The notes under the pieces were generated by a model. The model was not told the DNA's origin, did no database searches, and saw nothing but the letters and a program-made list of their open reading frames with translations. DNA of 64,000 nt from Dactylis glomerata. Lineage: Eukaryota; Streptophyta; Magnoliopsida; Poales; Poaceae. Of this stretch, positions 1-12,248 are shown in pieces (position 1 is the first letter of the stretch; every line of letters starts with the position of its first letter). The translations under genes and the position numbers were made by a program. The DNA lies in NCBI GenBank assembly GCA_007115705.1, contig QXEO01001034.1, positions 3,038,001 through 3,102,000 of the forward strand. Direction: 5' to 3'.

Positions 1-1912
1 TACAACTATTTCGTTTTTTCCCATTATCTACGTATTGTTGGGCTGCCGGGCCTAATATACTTCGCCTAATCCTGACCGTTGCCTCTAATCATACTTCTTT
101 CTCTCCAAGAGGAGTAAAAGGTATTGTAAAATTGGCCTAAAAAAAGTCATGTAATTACTGTGTGCTCTTGGATGAATGGATTAGGTAGCATGCACCGTGT
201 ATTCCTCAATGAAGTCGGTGTATTGCTTAGAGTCTTTCTATATAATCAGTGAGAAACTCGGCTGTGTGTTTTAGCTGATGCACTGTTGAGTTTGTCAAAG
301 TTAAATGAAATGCTATACAACAAATCTATCTTGCTGATTGACATTTCGAGTGTTGGTGCTATTTCGATTAGTTACATACATGTAATATTTCTGGAATTTC
401 TTTCTGATGACAAATTCCACCGTAACTAATTAGTTTTATGAATTGATGTATCGCTCTGTATCTTCAGTTGGTTCTAAAAAGTTTCAATGTAATTTTAATG
501 GAAATCGTAAGGGACTAAGAGAGAGCTCTACTGAGTAGTGAGAATGTACCACCTCTACGCCATGGTTGTGTGCCAAAAAAGTTCGTTTCTGTAGTCATTG
601 CTGACCATCTTCTTACTCAAATGTTAACACTAGATTGTAGATTGGGGTTGCAGCTTTGTCTCAGGTTTGTCACACTGCAGACGTTTTCACTGGTCAAGTA
701 TAGACCAGTTTGTGGGTTAGAGAATTGAATATTCATGAAATGGAACAAATGAATAAGGCAAGTATAGGGTTAGAAAAAAGAATATTTATGTAGTGAAAAT
801 GAATAAGGCAAGTATAAGGTTTTCTGTTCAGATTTTAGATCATTCCTAGGCTGGTTCATATATTTTAGATTTTAAACCCTTCTTCAACAAACACAGTAGA
901 GATAATAGTATGGAACTATGAATTGACTGTCTAATGATAAATTCATTCCATCAACTAGTGTCATGAGTAAAACTGAGATTATTGGTCAAGTTTTCTTTTG
1001 CCCTTATTTTGTTCCACAATTGAATATGCTCAAATTTATAAAAGGGACATGCTGAAAAAATACTTCCTAGTCCTACCTAAATTGGTGACTGAGGTTCCAA
1101 TAAGTCCTCCCTTAGCTTTGTCTCGCTCCTTGACTGCATCAATTTTTTGCTTGATCTTTGGGTTTACTTATAAGATTGTTTATTCATAATTAACATCTTA
1201 GTGCCAACAACTCTAAGGTTCTTCTTAAAACATATATAAATCATAGTGACCCTCTCGTGTGTAAGCTTGACCCTTCTCTTTGTTCCATTTTCTTGAGAAA
1301 ACTTTACCTGGATCGGAGGGTTTAAAACCAATATGTTCATAATTATAACCATGGCTTTTTTCATGGATGGAGAGGGAGGGGTGTTCATTCATAAGCATAC
1401 ATATTGTCAATTTGTCATCATAACTTCAGATATCCCTAATTGGCAAGTTGTTCTTGTTGTCAAACCAATAGGATGTTACTTATTGTTTCGAGATGTACTT
1501 CAATCCTCATATATCATCTACGGCTTCTAACTGTTTTACCTACCAATTTATGTAGGCTGCTGATGGCCAAGGTGGTGGTCCTGTTGGGAGGGGAGGCGCA
1601 CCTCCTCTCTGAGGAGCTAGAGATTTGTCTCGCATTCTGTGCGCTATTATCTGCAAAGGAGTTCACTGTCTTCAATGTTAAATATGTTGTTTGCTAATGA
1701 AAAATACCAATTCATCATGTTCTTCATTGGTCTGCATAAGGATTGAAAGTGTAGGCATGTTTGTATCGGTTTAATGTATCAATGTTAGATATGGTAGCTT
1801 TGATTGTTAGATATCGAAGGTGGAACATTGTCTTCATGTACCATTTGAATAACTTAAGTGAAGTTACAAAACAGGTTGCCTCTTCTCATGTTGAGAGCAC
1901 TCATCTAAGATG
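1..1912. other. Unassigned AT-rich flank
   Basis: No convincing gene or transposon is seen here apart from the possible short terminal exon at 1556-1612. Base composition and T-rich tracts resemble intron or intergenic DNA. If the exon is real, much of this stretch would be the last intron of a plus-strand gene starting left of the window. Short open frames in this stretch show no recognisable domain. Confidence 0.5.
1556..1612 (+). CDS. Possible terminal exon of an unidentified gene (partial)
   Basis: A pyrimidine-containing tract ending in TAG (1553-1555) is followed by an open stretch reading AADGQGGGPVGRGGAPPL and a TGA at 1610-1612. The Gly/Pro-rich tail and the following AT-rich stretch look like the last exon and 3' UTR of a plant gene. 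No upstream exon could be identified between 1 and 1555, no protein family is recognised, and phase with an earlier exon is unknown. It may be a gene fragment carried by a transposon, or chance. Confidence 0.22.
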   Translation, partial: AADGQGGGPVGRGGAPPL

Positions 1913-2336
1913 TAAGAGCATCCTGGCACTCCCCTCTTAAAAAGCTATTGGGGTGCTGGACACAAAATTAACGTCTACTCGTGGCCCCATCCCTTCGCGT
2001 CAGCCTAGCCCAATATAACGTTAAGCACTACCAAATCGGACATATCCCGTAGTAACCGGTCTAGGAGCGCCAAACGAAGCCGGTAAGTCCAATACTGACA
2101 TGCGGGCGCCACATGCATGTCAGCGACCCAGCCATGTCGCATCTCGTTTGCTCGCAACCTCTTTAGCACCCACTGAATCATTGTCGTCCCCTCGTTTCGA
2201 CGATGATAGGTCGGCAGCATCTACCTAGCAACCGTGAGAATCCATCCCTCGCTTTTTCAGTCCTTTGGGAGCCCCCATTGCAACCTGGACAGTTGTCAGC
2301 AACAATCGCACCAAGTCAATACTGCCACCCGATACC

Positions 2337-3981
2337 TGATGCGGCACGGTGTTGATGGTTTTTCACCATCCAGTTGGGAACCCCAAGAGGAAGGTATGAT
2401 GAGTACAACAGCAAATTTTCCCTCAGTAAGAAACCAAGGTTTGTCAGTCCAGGAAAAAGCCAAACGTCAGAAGGTGATGCTTGCTAGCCTAGTGACACTC
2501 CAATAAGGGCGCCATTAACGATAACAAGTTAGCGCGTCTTCAACTAGTAGCAACGTGGAACCTGCACACAACACAACCAAATACTTTGCTCCCAACTTAC
2601 GATGAGGTTGTCAATCTCACCGGTTTGCTTGAAACAAAGGTATGAGCGTATCGAGTGGAAAGTAATAGTAATATGCGAGTAAAGTAAACAGTGTGAGTAA
2701 AGTAGACAGATGATAGCAATATAATAGAAATAGGACCGGGGTCCACAGTTCACTAGTGGTGTCTCTCCATAAGATAAAATAATACATGCTGGGTAAACAA
2801 ATTACAGTTGGGCAATTGATAGAATAAATACAACGTGCATATCTCGAGAGGATCACTATGAGATTTACTCTAGGCATTACAACAAGATACATAAACCGTC
2901 ATCCAACTGCATCTATGACTAATAATCCACTTGTGGCGAATCAATCTGAGAACTCCACAAGTATTAAGTTGCGAACAACAGATAACTGCATTAAGCAAAG
3001 TGTGTAATATAAACAAAGCATATGCCCTTGAGCATATGAATGTTGTTTTCTTCCTAGTGGCAACATCACATCTACAACCTTAGAGGTTTATGTCACTCCC
3101 CCATATTAAATAGAGGCATAAACCCAACTATCGAGCATAAATACCCCCTCTTGGAGTCACTAGCAACTACTCGGCCAAGATAGCTACTAACAACGGAGAG
3201 CATGCAAGATCATAAACAACATAGAGATAATATAAGATAATATCCAGCACATCAACTCAATCATAACACCAATATTCATCGGATCCCAACAAACACAACA
3301 TGTAGAATTACATAACGGTGATCTCGATCATGTAAGGCAGCTCACGAGATCTAAACATGAAGCACATGGCGGAGAAGACAACCAACTAGCTACTGCTATG
3401 GACCCATAGTCCAAGGTAGACTACTCACTCATCGCGCCGGAGGCAAGCATGGCGATGGAGAAGACCTCCGGTGGCGATTCCCCTCTCCGGCAGGGTGCCG
3501 AAAAGAACTTCTGGACCCTCCCGATCTCGGGTCGACGGCGGCGGCGGATCGCGATGTATTCTGGAAAAGTGATCGGGTGTTTAGATTTTTCCCGTCGGGG
3601 GGTCTTTATAGGCGAAGGGGCGGCGTCAGAAGTGGGCCAGGGTGGCCTCACCACCAGGGGGCGCGGGCCAGGGGCAGGCCGCACCGCCCTATGGTGTGGC
3701 TGCCCTGTGGCCCCTCTACGTCTCCTATTCGGTTCTCTGGAAGCTTCGGTAAATTTCTGGACGTTCGACTTTTGTTTCGTCCAATTCCGAGAATATTTCC
3801 TGTGTAACTTTTCTGAAACACAAAAACAGCAAAAAATAGGGAACTGGCACTGTGGCATCTCGTTAATAGGTTAGTTCCAGAAAATGCATAAAAATGCCAC
3901 GAAGTGTAACGAAACACTAAGCAAATGGTGTAAAAACAAGCATGGAGCATCAAAAATTATGGATACGTTAGAGACGTATCA
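2337..3981 (-). mobile_element. Solo LTR of an Athila-lineage Gypsy element (S1)
   Basis: In minus orientation the unit begins TGATACGTCTCTAACG and ends CCGCATCA, giving TG...CA ends. It is flanked by a perfect 5-bp target duplication ATACC (2332-2336 and 3982-3986), and no internal sequence is present. This is the mark of a solo LTR left by unequal homologous recombination between the two LTRs of one insertion. Related copies lie at 26219-27860 and 60508-62143. A TATA-like box (minus, 3605-3610) and the conserved hairpin at 3487-3500 lie inside. GC-rich open frames here are LTR sequence, not genes. Confidence 0.9.
3487..3500 (-). other. Conserved LTR leader hairpin, copy in S1
   Basis: Minus-strand CGGCA-CCC-TGCCG stem-loop about 105 nt downstream of the TATA-like box of this LTR; the same hairpin occurs in five other LTRs of the window. 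Confidence 0.6.
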
Positions 3982-4191
3982 ATACCCGAGGTGCCTCCTC
4001 TCCTTTGTGGCCTCTTCTTTGACCGTGTCATTGTCGATCGATTCGTCAGGCACACAACTCGCGATGGCTATGATCACCTTGACCATGCCTTGGACACAAG
4101 GTGTTTGGAGAGACGTTTATTCTATATTGTTGTGTACAAAAAATAGATAGAGAGGGTGATTGCTTGTTTGATTGCTTCATCGTATGATTCA

Positions 4192-4731
4192 TAGTCCATG
4201 GATAGTGAGGATGAGTTGATGATCCAAGCTTTGATGGTAGAGGATGCCAATGTCGTTGCCGATAAAGATGGGAAGTTGAGGATTGTCTCTTATCTTTTGC
4301 ATTTACAAGTGGAGCTAAATACAAGTCCCAAACATTTGTGAATACAATCCCATCTCTCTATGTTAGAAAAATCTTGTTTTGATTGGTGCCAAAAGAGTTG
4401 TAGGAAGGATGTCAAGAGGCCATTTGGTGTGCTCCAGTTTTGATATTTTCTGGTACCCTGATCTTACCTGTTCAAAAGATCAGTTGTGGGTGGTCACAAA
4501 TGCATATGTGATCATGTACAACATAATCATCAAGGGTGAGAGCGTTGCTCCAGTGATTGATGGTACTCGTATGACCAATAGGGGCCTCTTGCTCAAGTTG
4601 ATCAAGAGGTGCTGGAAAAGTTTGCTGCTTTTCTTGATGTGCATGCACAAATCCTTGATGAACTTGTTCATCGCCAACTGCATGCTGATATAGTAGAGCA
4701 TTTGTGGATGCACAGAGGAAATGTCGCTTAA
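4192..4731 (+). pseudogene. PIF/Harbinger transposase fragment (C-terminal)
   Basis: Translated in shifting frames, this stretch gives an acidic segment around DELMIQALMVEDANVVADKD, then NAYVIMYNIIIKGE, and finally HRQLHADIVEHLWMHRGN before a TAA at 4729-4731. The Asn-Ala-x-Val-Ile-Met-x-N-I/M-I-I block and the terminal Q-L-x-x-D-x-V-E-H-L-W segment match what I know of the C-terminus of plant Harbinger (DDE_4-type) transposases. The catalytic N-terminal and central parts are absent and the frame is broken, so no active enzyme is made. Confidence 0.6.
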
Positions 4732-5012
4732 GTCTTGATGTAGTTGAACTTCTCGAGTTCTATTTTATTTGAATTGTATTAATTACTATAAGCCTAATTG
4801 ACGAGTTGAAAACTATGCAATATGATTGCAGTTAGATACAAATGTGGTTGCATTTATCAAGAAAATTGAAGAAAATCTATTAGGGTGGCTTATTGGGGGC
4901 GATTGGGTGCATCTGCTTCCAATACACCGGTAGAAAGCGTTGGCACATCCAATAGCATCAAACTGGCGCTATTGACATATGCGTATTAGAGGCACGGTTG
5001 AAGATGCTCTTA

Positions 5013-5555
5013 GCTTGGAGATCTTGGGATCCCCCAAGACATGTGTCGATCTATTTCTCTGACCTATGGGCTTCAGTGTGCAGCTCCCCAACGATATGCA
5101 ACCTCCCATTATCTCTATATCCACACTGTGTGCCTACCACATCGTCTCCTCTCCATCCACTTATTGCCCGTTGTCACCACATCCCGTTCTAGCCCCCCCC
5201 CCCTAGCCTGCGTTAGAGCACACCGCCACCTCTAGTCATACTAACCAAATTTAGGGTACTATTTCATTTTACCCCCAATGTGCATTCTTCTAAAGCTTTT
5301 AAAAGATAGAGTCAACTCTTTTCCTTTTGAGTTCATAAGAGCCATGAACTTAGATGGTTGATGGATTAATATTAGGCCAACAAGAAAGCATTGACGTCGT
5401 TGTTTGTGGTTTCGTCGATGTTAAACAAATTTGCCTAGAGAGCATTGTCGGGAAGGGGTGACATTATTTTGATTTGGTGTCCCGCTCCTGCGGCGCTTGG
5501 ATATCAAACCTAGGTGGATGACATGTGTTGACGACGCTCCGATCACTCTGACCCA
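5013..5555. other. Unassigned spacer between Harbinger relic and E1
   Basis: Mixed-composition sequence with a C-homopolymer near 5190; no domain, TIR or LTR is recognised. It continues at 13986 after the E1 insertion. Confidence 0.5.
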
Positions 5556-5560
5556 ACTAT

Positions 5561-7294
5561 TGAAGGGTTTCGCAGCATAGAAAACAAAAATTTTCCTACG
5601 GAAGCGAACAAGAAAGCCAAGATCTAATCTAGGAGATGTAATCAACGAGAGGGGTAGATGAGATCTTCATACCCTTGAAGATTCGCACAGCGGAAACGTT
5701 CAATAGAACGTGGTTGACGTAGTCGTACTCGCCGTCTCCTCCTCGCGATCCGATCCGATCCTACGCCGCAAGTGGCGGCGCCTCCGAGAGTTGCACACGT
5801 GCGGTGCAGCGACGTCTCCTCCTTCCTTGGTCCAGCAAGTATGGTGAAGAGATAGATTGGATCAGTAGCACGACGGCGTGGTGCTTATGGTGGAGAGTTT
5901 CTGCAGCAGGGCTTCGCCTACGCGCAGTCGCGAGAGAGAGAGAGGGAGGGCAGCAGTTGGCGGCTAGGGTTTGGGTTAAGGGGTGAGAGAGGGCTGCGCC
6001 CTTGCCCCTATATATAGAGGGGTGGCCGGCCAAGGCCAGCTTGGCCTCTCCCCAAACCCTAGGGCGCCGACTTGGAGTAGGAAGAGTGGGGGGCAAGTTT
6101 CCCCCCCTTCCTTCTTTGAAGACTCCCTTAGGGTTTCCCCTTGGGCTGGCCGGCTGGGCCTTAGGGGCCTTGTGCGCCTGGCCCAGGGCGGCCAGGGCAC
6201 TTCCCCTTAGGCCCACGCAGGCCTCCGTCAAGTGGGCCCACGTTGGTCCCACTCCGGAACCTTCTAGAACCTTCCGGTACAATACCGATAAACTCCGAAA
6301 CCTTTCCGGAATCCAAAAACTGCTTTCCTTTATATGAATCTTATTCTCCGGACCATTCCGGAACCTCTCGTGACGTCCTGGATCTCATCTGAGACTCCGA
6401 ACTAAAACTCATAAACCAATTATCCATTCTATCCTAGCATCGATACACGTTAAGTGTGTGACCCTACGGGTTCGAGAATATGTAGACATGATCTTCTATC
6501 AATAATCAACAGCGGGATCTGGAAACCCATATTGATTCCCACATATTCATCGATGATCATATCGGATGAACCACGATGTCAGGATTCAATTAATCCCGTA
6601 TATGTATTCCCTTCGTCACACGATATTTTACTCGCCCGAGATTTGATCGTCGGTATCGCCATACCTAGTTCAATCTCGTTCACAGCAAGTACTTTACTCG
6701 TTCCGTAATCCGATATCACTTTGTGATTAACTCATTAACCACATGCTTGCAAGCGGTGTTGATATCGATTACCGAGTGGGCCCGAAGTATATCTCTCCTG
6801 ACTTGGGAGGGACAAATTCCATCTCGATACATACAACCCAACAAGTACTTTCCGATCACCTGAGAGACACCTTTATTATCACCCTCACATAGGATGACGT
6901 TTGATGACTTCAAAGCTTTCTTCCGATACTAGGGAGTTGTATTATCTCATGGTCTAAGGAATACAATACATGACATAGGAAAAGCTTCGCAAAGATGAAC
7001 ATGATGACACGATCTAATTGCTCTGCTTTATTTGGGTCTGTCCATCACATCATTCTCCTAATGATATGATCTCATTATTAATTGACAACTCATGTCTATG
7101 GTTAGGAAACCTTAACCATCATTAATCAATGAGCTAGTCCATAGAGGCGTACTAGGGACACGGTGTTGTTCATAAACCACACAAGTATTAAAGTTTCCGC
7201 TTAATACAATTCTAGCATGGAATATAAACATTATCATGAACAAGAAATATGATAATAACATCTTTATTATTGCCTCTAGGGCATATTTCCTTCA
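5561..7294 (-). repeat. E1 3' LTR
   Basis: 1734 bp, TG...CA ends. On the minus strand it begins TGAAGGAAATATGCCC and ends CGAAACCCTTCA. A TATA-rich core (CCTATATATAG, near 6006-6016) is a likely promoter in minus orientation. Nearly identical to 12249-13980. Confidence 0.95.
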
Positions 7295-7306
7295 GTCTCC
7301 CACTTG
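7295..7306 (-). other. E1 polypurine tract
   Basis: Minus strand reads CAAGTGGGAGAC directly before the 3' LTR, as expected for plus-strand DNA priming; E2 has nearly the same tract at 41591-41601. Confidence 0.8.
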
Positions 7307-7567
7307 CACTAGAGTCAATAATCTAGTCATACTTGCGCCTTTAACACCTATGGCAATCCGGTGTTCTTCATACGCGTTGCACGTGGTAAACCTTATCTAC
7401 GGGTCTAACACTTTCAGATCCGTTTGTATTTGCATATTCTTTTGCGTCAGCACGCATTACTCATCTTGTATGAGATAGCATCGTATAAACTTGGTCTTCT
7501 GGTGAGACCTTTGGTTCTTGGCCGAGACTATGTTGTCACTATTGTCATACAATAGAACTACATAGTA

Positions 7568-7813
7568 CTAGCACACTTTGCGATATCCACCGTGCGTCAA
7601 AATACTCATTGGTACACACACATCGGTATGTATGATTTCCAATAAGTCCGTTGCTCGCTCCATTATTCCGGAGAACGGGGTTTTGATCATCTTGCCCATG
7701 AGGCACGGCTCGCACGTGTCAAATGATTCAAAATCAAGAGACTCCAAAAGTCCATCAGAATGGAGTTTCTTCATGCGTTTTACGCCAATATAACCTGGAC
7801 GACAGTGCCACAA
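7568..7813 (-). pseudogene. Out-of-place GAG-pre-integrase/integrase N-terminal fragment in E1
   Basis: An open 81-aa stretch begins MWHCRPGYIGVKRMKKLH and contains the zinc-binding CEPCLMGKM motif and the integrase start EIIHTDVC, which carries the first catalytic Asp. It closely resembles residues 45-120 of the E2 frame starting at 38764. In E1 it lies downstream of the reverse transcriptase remnant and beside the polypurine tract, not between gag and integrase. A much more decayed pre-integrase trace sits at the expected place (about 9690-9830), so this is a second copy. It ends abruptly after the first part of integrase and cannot make an active enzyme. Confidence 0.8.
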
Positions 7814-8477
7814 ATAAGTTGGATTATCACTATCTACTTTGCATCTTTTATGCCGCTTCTAAAGCGATTATATACTTAGCCCTTGTTGCAGTGTCCGCCA
7901 CAATATTAACATTGGAACTCATCCAAGTCATCATGGAACTTTCTTCCATTTTATTGTGCCACCTTCTAACTCAAAACAAATAGCTTAAAAATTGAGATAA
8001 AATTTTACTTGTATGTGTGACAAAGCCAATGTAACTCATTACAATGAACCATTTGTCACTTCTGCATACAGAACATATTCTTACTTCTTCGAAAGTGCAT
8101 AAGAATATCTTTACTATTGTCCAACGATCATCATATGAATGCTATAACCTTTAGAGCATTGGACACATCTGGATCTACATATCATGGTATACAAGATTGA
8201 TAAAATCATTCTTGTGGTTTCACTCATCAAGTGTCAAAACAATTGATTCTTGCTCCAACCTCTTCCATGCAACAAGAACCGTTCTTATTGTTTCCATATT
8301 GAACAAATTCAATATTTCATCTATGTACTCTGGCAAAACTATATTAGTGCCTCAATCTATCTGTATAGACATTGATGCTCAATATTCTGGTTTTGCCTAA
8401 GTCTTTCATCAAAAATCCAATTATAATGAAAAACTTAACAATATCAAGAAAAACACATAATTTCCAATGAACGATAT

Positions 8478-10770
8478 GTCATCTACATAAAGCATTAGAA
8501 ATATGTCTTAGCGCTCCCACTTACTTTCTTGTAAATACAAGCATCTTCAAATATCTTGATGAAATTAACACTTTAACATTTTCATCATTGAAGATTCCAA
8601 CTTCGCTATGCTTACTTCTACCATAGAAGTTTGCATACATATCTAGCAACCTTTGAATTAACAAAACCCATTGGGTCGTGTCAGGTACACGTCCTTGGTG
8701 TGCATTCCGGTAGAGGAATGTTGTTTCGTTTATTCAAATAACATATCTCGATATGTAATTGTTGCTAGAATAATTCATATGACGAAGTCAGGGCCCATCA
8801 TCGCTTCTTTGTATATTGTTGGTTACTATTATCTAATAATATCTCGTCCTCAAATCTTGCTATTTGATTACGACCAACTTGGTTAAATAGGAACTTTGAT
8901 GTCGTGACTACAACATATTGTAGACGCGTGATCTATGAATGCAGTTGCCGCTTCCAGAACATATTCTGGTGCTGCGCTACTTTGATCATCTTGCTCAGAT
9001 TCAATAACCTCATCAAGTTCTATCTTCCTCCCACTTAAACCTTTCGCGAAAAACTCCTTCATAAGAAGTTCACTTCTTTCAGTGACAATCACCTTTAATT
9101 GGGTTTATGGCAGAAGAAACACCCATCGACATTCTTTGGGATAACCTACAAAGACTTACTAATCCAATTTTGGTTGTAAACATTTTACACATATGCCTTG
9201 CATACCAAAATTCAAGAAAAGACAACTATAACTTGTATGGTGTCATTTCAGTAGATTATGATGGCACTCTATTCAGTGAAAAGCGGTAGTCTCTAAAGCA
9301 TAATCCACAAATTATATTGGTAGTTTATTTCATCATTGATCTAACCATGTCAAACAAGGTTTGATTACATCCATCGAAAACTCCATACTCCTATGGTGTT
9401 TATCACGATGCAAGTTTGTGGAACAATTCCTCTAACTCTTAGATGTTTGCTAAACTTGTAACTCAAATATTCTTCTTTTATGATCTAATCATATAACTTG
9501 AATATTCTTGTTACAACAATTTTCACTTCATAAATTTAACAATTTCATACTTCTATCTCATCAAGTAGATATACCGTACATCTATTCGAGTCATTGATGA
9601 AATAGAAAATACACCATGCTCGACTTCACACATGAACTACATACATCAACATGTACGATCTCCATGTAGTTAGTCGCTTGTTCTTTCTATGGCCTATGAA
9701 CGGAGTTTAATCATCTTTAGGAAAAGTCTCACAAGCGTCAATCAATTCAAAATTAAATGACTCGAAAATCTATCAATATAGAATTTCTTTCATGTTTTGT
9801 TTCCAATATGACTTAAACGGCGGTGTCACATATAAGTGAAATTTGTTTTGTCTTGCGACCTTTAGCATTAGTGTTATAAATGTCTATTTCACCAACAAGA
9901 TAATAATAATCTATCCATCGATTATGGAAGACGGTAATAATTTGAACAACCATTGCTCTCATAATACCAGAACAAAATAACAATTATTAAGTTCATGAAA
10001 TATCTTGAAGGCTAGCTTTGATGTCGACGAGAAGCACAATAACACTTTTATTTGTGTCTCGACATGCATCATTACCATATTCTTTTACTAGTTACTTAGG
10101 CCATTGTACTTCTTGTATTGTGTTGCTTTGTATGACATTTCATACCAACAAATCAGTATCGAATACCCAAGAATTACATTGTTAACGAGCAAAAGAATTC
10201 ATCTATAACATGTATATCATTTATATACCTGAGCTGGACAATTCCAGTCTTTTCCTTTTTCTACCAAACAATTTTGCAGATCCTATTTAGCATTTCCTCT
10301 CTCTTTTTAGAAGAATCTATCGATATCAATAGTGGCGTCAATCATTTGACACATAGTCCAAAGGATTTTTAGTCAAATACTAATAGCCTTGGATTTTGCA
10401 CTTTGAAGTGGATCGCCATCATCATATGATTGGTATTCTTCCAGATTCCATTCTTTAGTATTCCTTTGGTATAGCAAAACAATTTAGCCGATACCTTTTC
10501 ATTCGTCCTATCATGACATCTTTCATGATGAAACTACTATAGCTTATAAGGATGAATGCAAGTATAATATTAGTTCCCAAACTTTTGGGTGATCGGGATG
10601 CCTAGCATCTTCAATCTTCGCATATAGTCATACAATATGAGCATATGTTCTTTTACTAAATTATACTTCATCATTTTGCAAACAATCAAAGTCTTAGATA
10701 TCAAATATCTTTCACTTCTTATTTGTTTCTGAAACAATTCTTTCAGCTCGATGATCACTTTGATTCTCAA
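8478..10770 (-). pseudogene. Decayed Copia gag-pol remnants of E1
   Basis: Minus-strand traces appear in normal Copia order. A gag UBN2-type stretch lies at 10770-10570 (LYDYMRRLKMLGIPITQKFG). A badly mutated pre-integrase trace (WHRRLSHIG-like) lies near 9830-9690. The segment after the integrase core is at about 9180-8883 (VGYPKE, then KIELDEVIE). The reverse transcriptase catalytic YVDD is encoded at 8478-8489. Numerous stops and frameshifts separate the traces and no frame exceeds about 70 codons, so nothing functional is encoded. The decay contrasts with the near-identical LTRs. Confidence 0.7.
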
Positions 10771-12234
10771 ACAATTTTGAAGATCAATTTATCATGAAGG
10801 CAAACATATGATCTTTAGATACTAAACTTGAATCGTTGCTCTTAGATTAATACAATTTATTAAATCGTATGGAGCAAGCAAGGTTTGCTAAAGTTTGCAA
10901 TAGGACTTAATCTTTAGTCTTGACATTTTAACTAAACGGCACTAGACCGAAAAGAGATTATCCAGAATTCTATAGTTCTTTTAACTCAATTAAGCTAAGT
11001 GTCGGTGGGAAACGGTGCCAAAGACTACAACGACTTATGCAAATACAACAAGATTTAGTTCAAGATAATTAGTTCAAGTTAATCAAATTACTAATGAACT
11101 CCCACTAAATTCAACATCCCTCAAGTTGTTTAGTGAACACGATCCAAATTCACCACACCTAATCCGATCTTCACGAGAAGAGATGTGGTTTCAATGGTGG
11201 ACAACTCAGTGTCGATCATATCATTCATATGACTCATGTTTAACCTTTCGGTTCGTGTGTTCCGAGGCCATGTCTGTACATGCTAGGCTCGTCAAGTCAA
11301 ACCCAAGTATCTCCGCATGTGCAAATACTGGCTTGCACCCGTTGTATGTGGACGTAGAGTTTATAGCACCCGATCATCACGAGATGCTTGAACACGACGA
11401 ACTTTCGCAACGGCGCATACGAGGGGAGAACACAATTTTATCTTGATCTTTAAGTGAGGAATCATCTTATAATGCTACCGTCGCGATCTAAGCATAATAA
11501 GATACATAAAAGGATAAACATCACATGCATATAATTTTATGTGACATGGTATAGCCAATCTCCGCGCCATGATCTCCATCTTGTGCGCGCCGGCATGATC
11601 TCCATCACTCCACCATGATTGCCTCCACCACGAATAGCAACTACAACTATTGCTAACTACTTAGCGATAAAGTAAAGCTATTACATGGCGTATAAGAAGT
11701 TGACACGCAGGTCATACATAATTATAAAGACAACCATATGGCTCCTGCCGGTTGTGAACTCATCGACATGCAAGTCGTGAAAGATTACAAAACATGATCA
11801 TTGCATACAACTCAATTCATACACATCATGTCTTGGGCCATACCATATCACAAAACACTCCCTGCAAAAACAAGTTAGACGCCTCTACTTTGTTGTTGCA
11901 AGTTTTACGTGGCTTATGGGAGTAGCAAGCTAAGAACGATTCTTACCTACGAAAAGCCACAACGGTGATATTATGGTTGCTAACATCCGATGTAAATCCC
12001 ATGACTACTATAGTAAGAGAAACTGGCATCCACCAGCCGCATGTATGGAACAAGCCACACGTCAAGTGCGGAGCCGGTCTCGCGAACGCGGTCGCGTAAA
12101 GTTGGCCTGGACCGCTTCGATCTCACTATACCGCGCCATAAGAGATACACAACAAGAGGTTTGCAACAGAAAACATCAACGCCCGCAACAAGCATGTTGC
12201 GTTCTACTCGTGAAACACATCTACGCATAGATCT

Positions 12235-12247
12235 GGCTCTGATACCA
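12235..12247 (-). other. E1 primer-binding site (initiator Met-tRNA)
   Basis: Minus strand reads TGGTATCAGAGCC one base inside the 5' LTR, the standard plant Copia primer-binding site complementary to the 3' end of initiator tRNA-Met. Confidence 0.93.
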
Positions 12248-12248
12248 C

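Larger units (their letters stand above)
1913..5012 (+). mobile_element. Degenerate PIF/Harbinger-type DNA transposon
   Basis: The ends form a 10-bp perfect terminal inverted repeat: TAAGAGCATC at 1913-1922 and GATGCTCTTA at 5003-5012. If the outer three bases are the 3-bp target duplication typical of this superfamily, they read TAA on the left and TTA on the right, one mismatch. The right half carries the C-terminal part of a Harbinger-like transposase frame. A solo Gypsy LTR (2337-3981) splits the element, which without it is about 1.45 kb, so most of the transposase gene is missing. Inactive. Confidence 0.55.

Noticed and set aside
3421..3874. GC-rich open frames on both strands, repeated at 27303-27753 and 60615-61019
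   Set aside because: They lie inside the S-type LTRs, occur in several frames at once and reflect GC-rich LTR leader sequence, not genes.
5761..6337. Long open frames duplicated at 12606-13023
   Set aside because: They are inside the two E1 LTRs and overlap on both strands; no domain is present.
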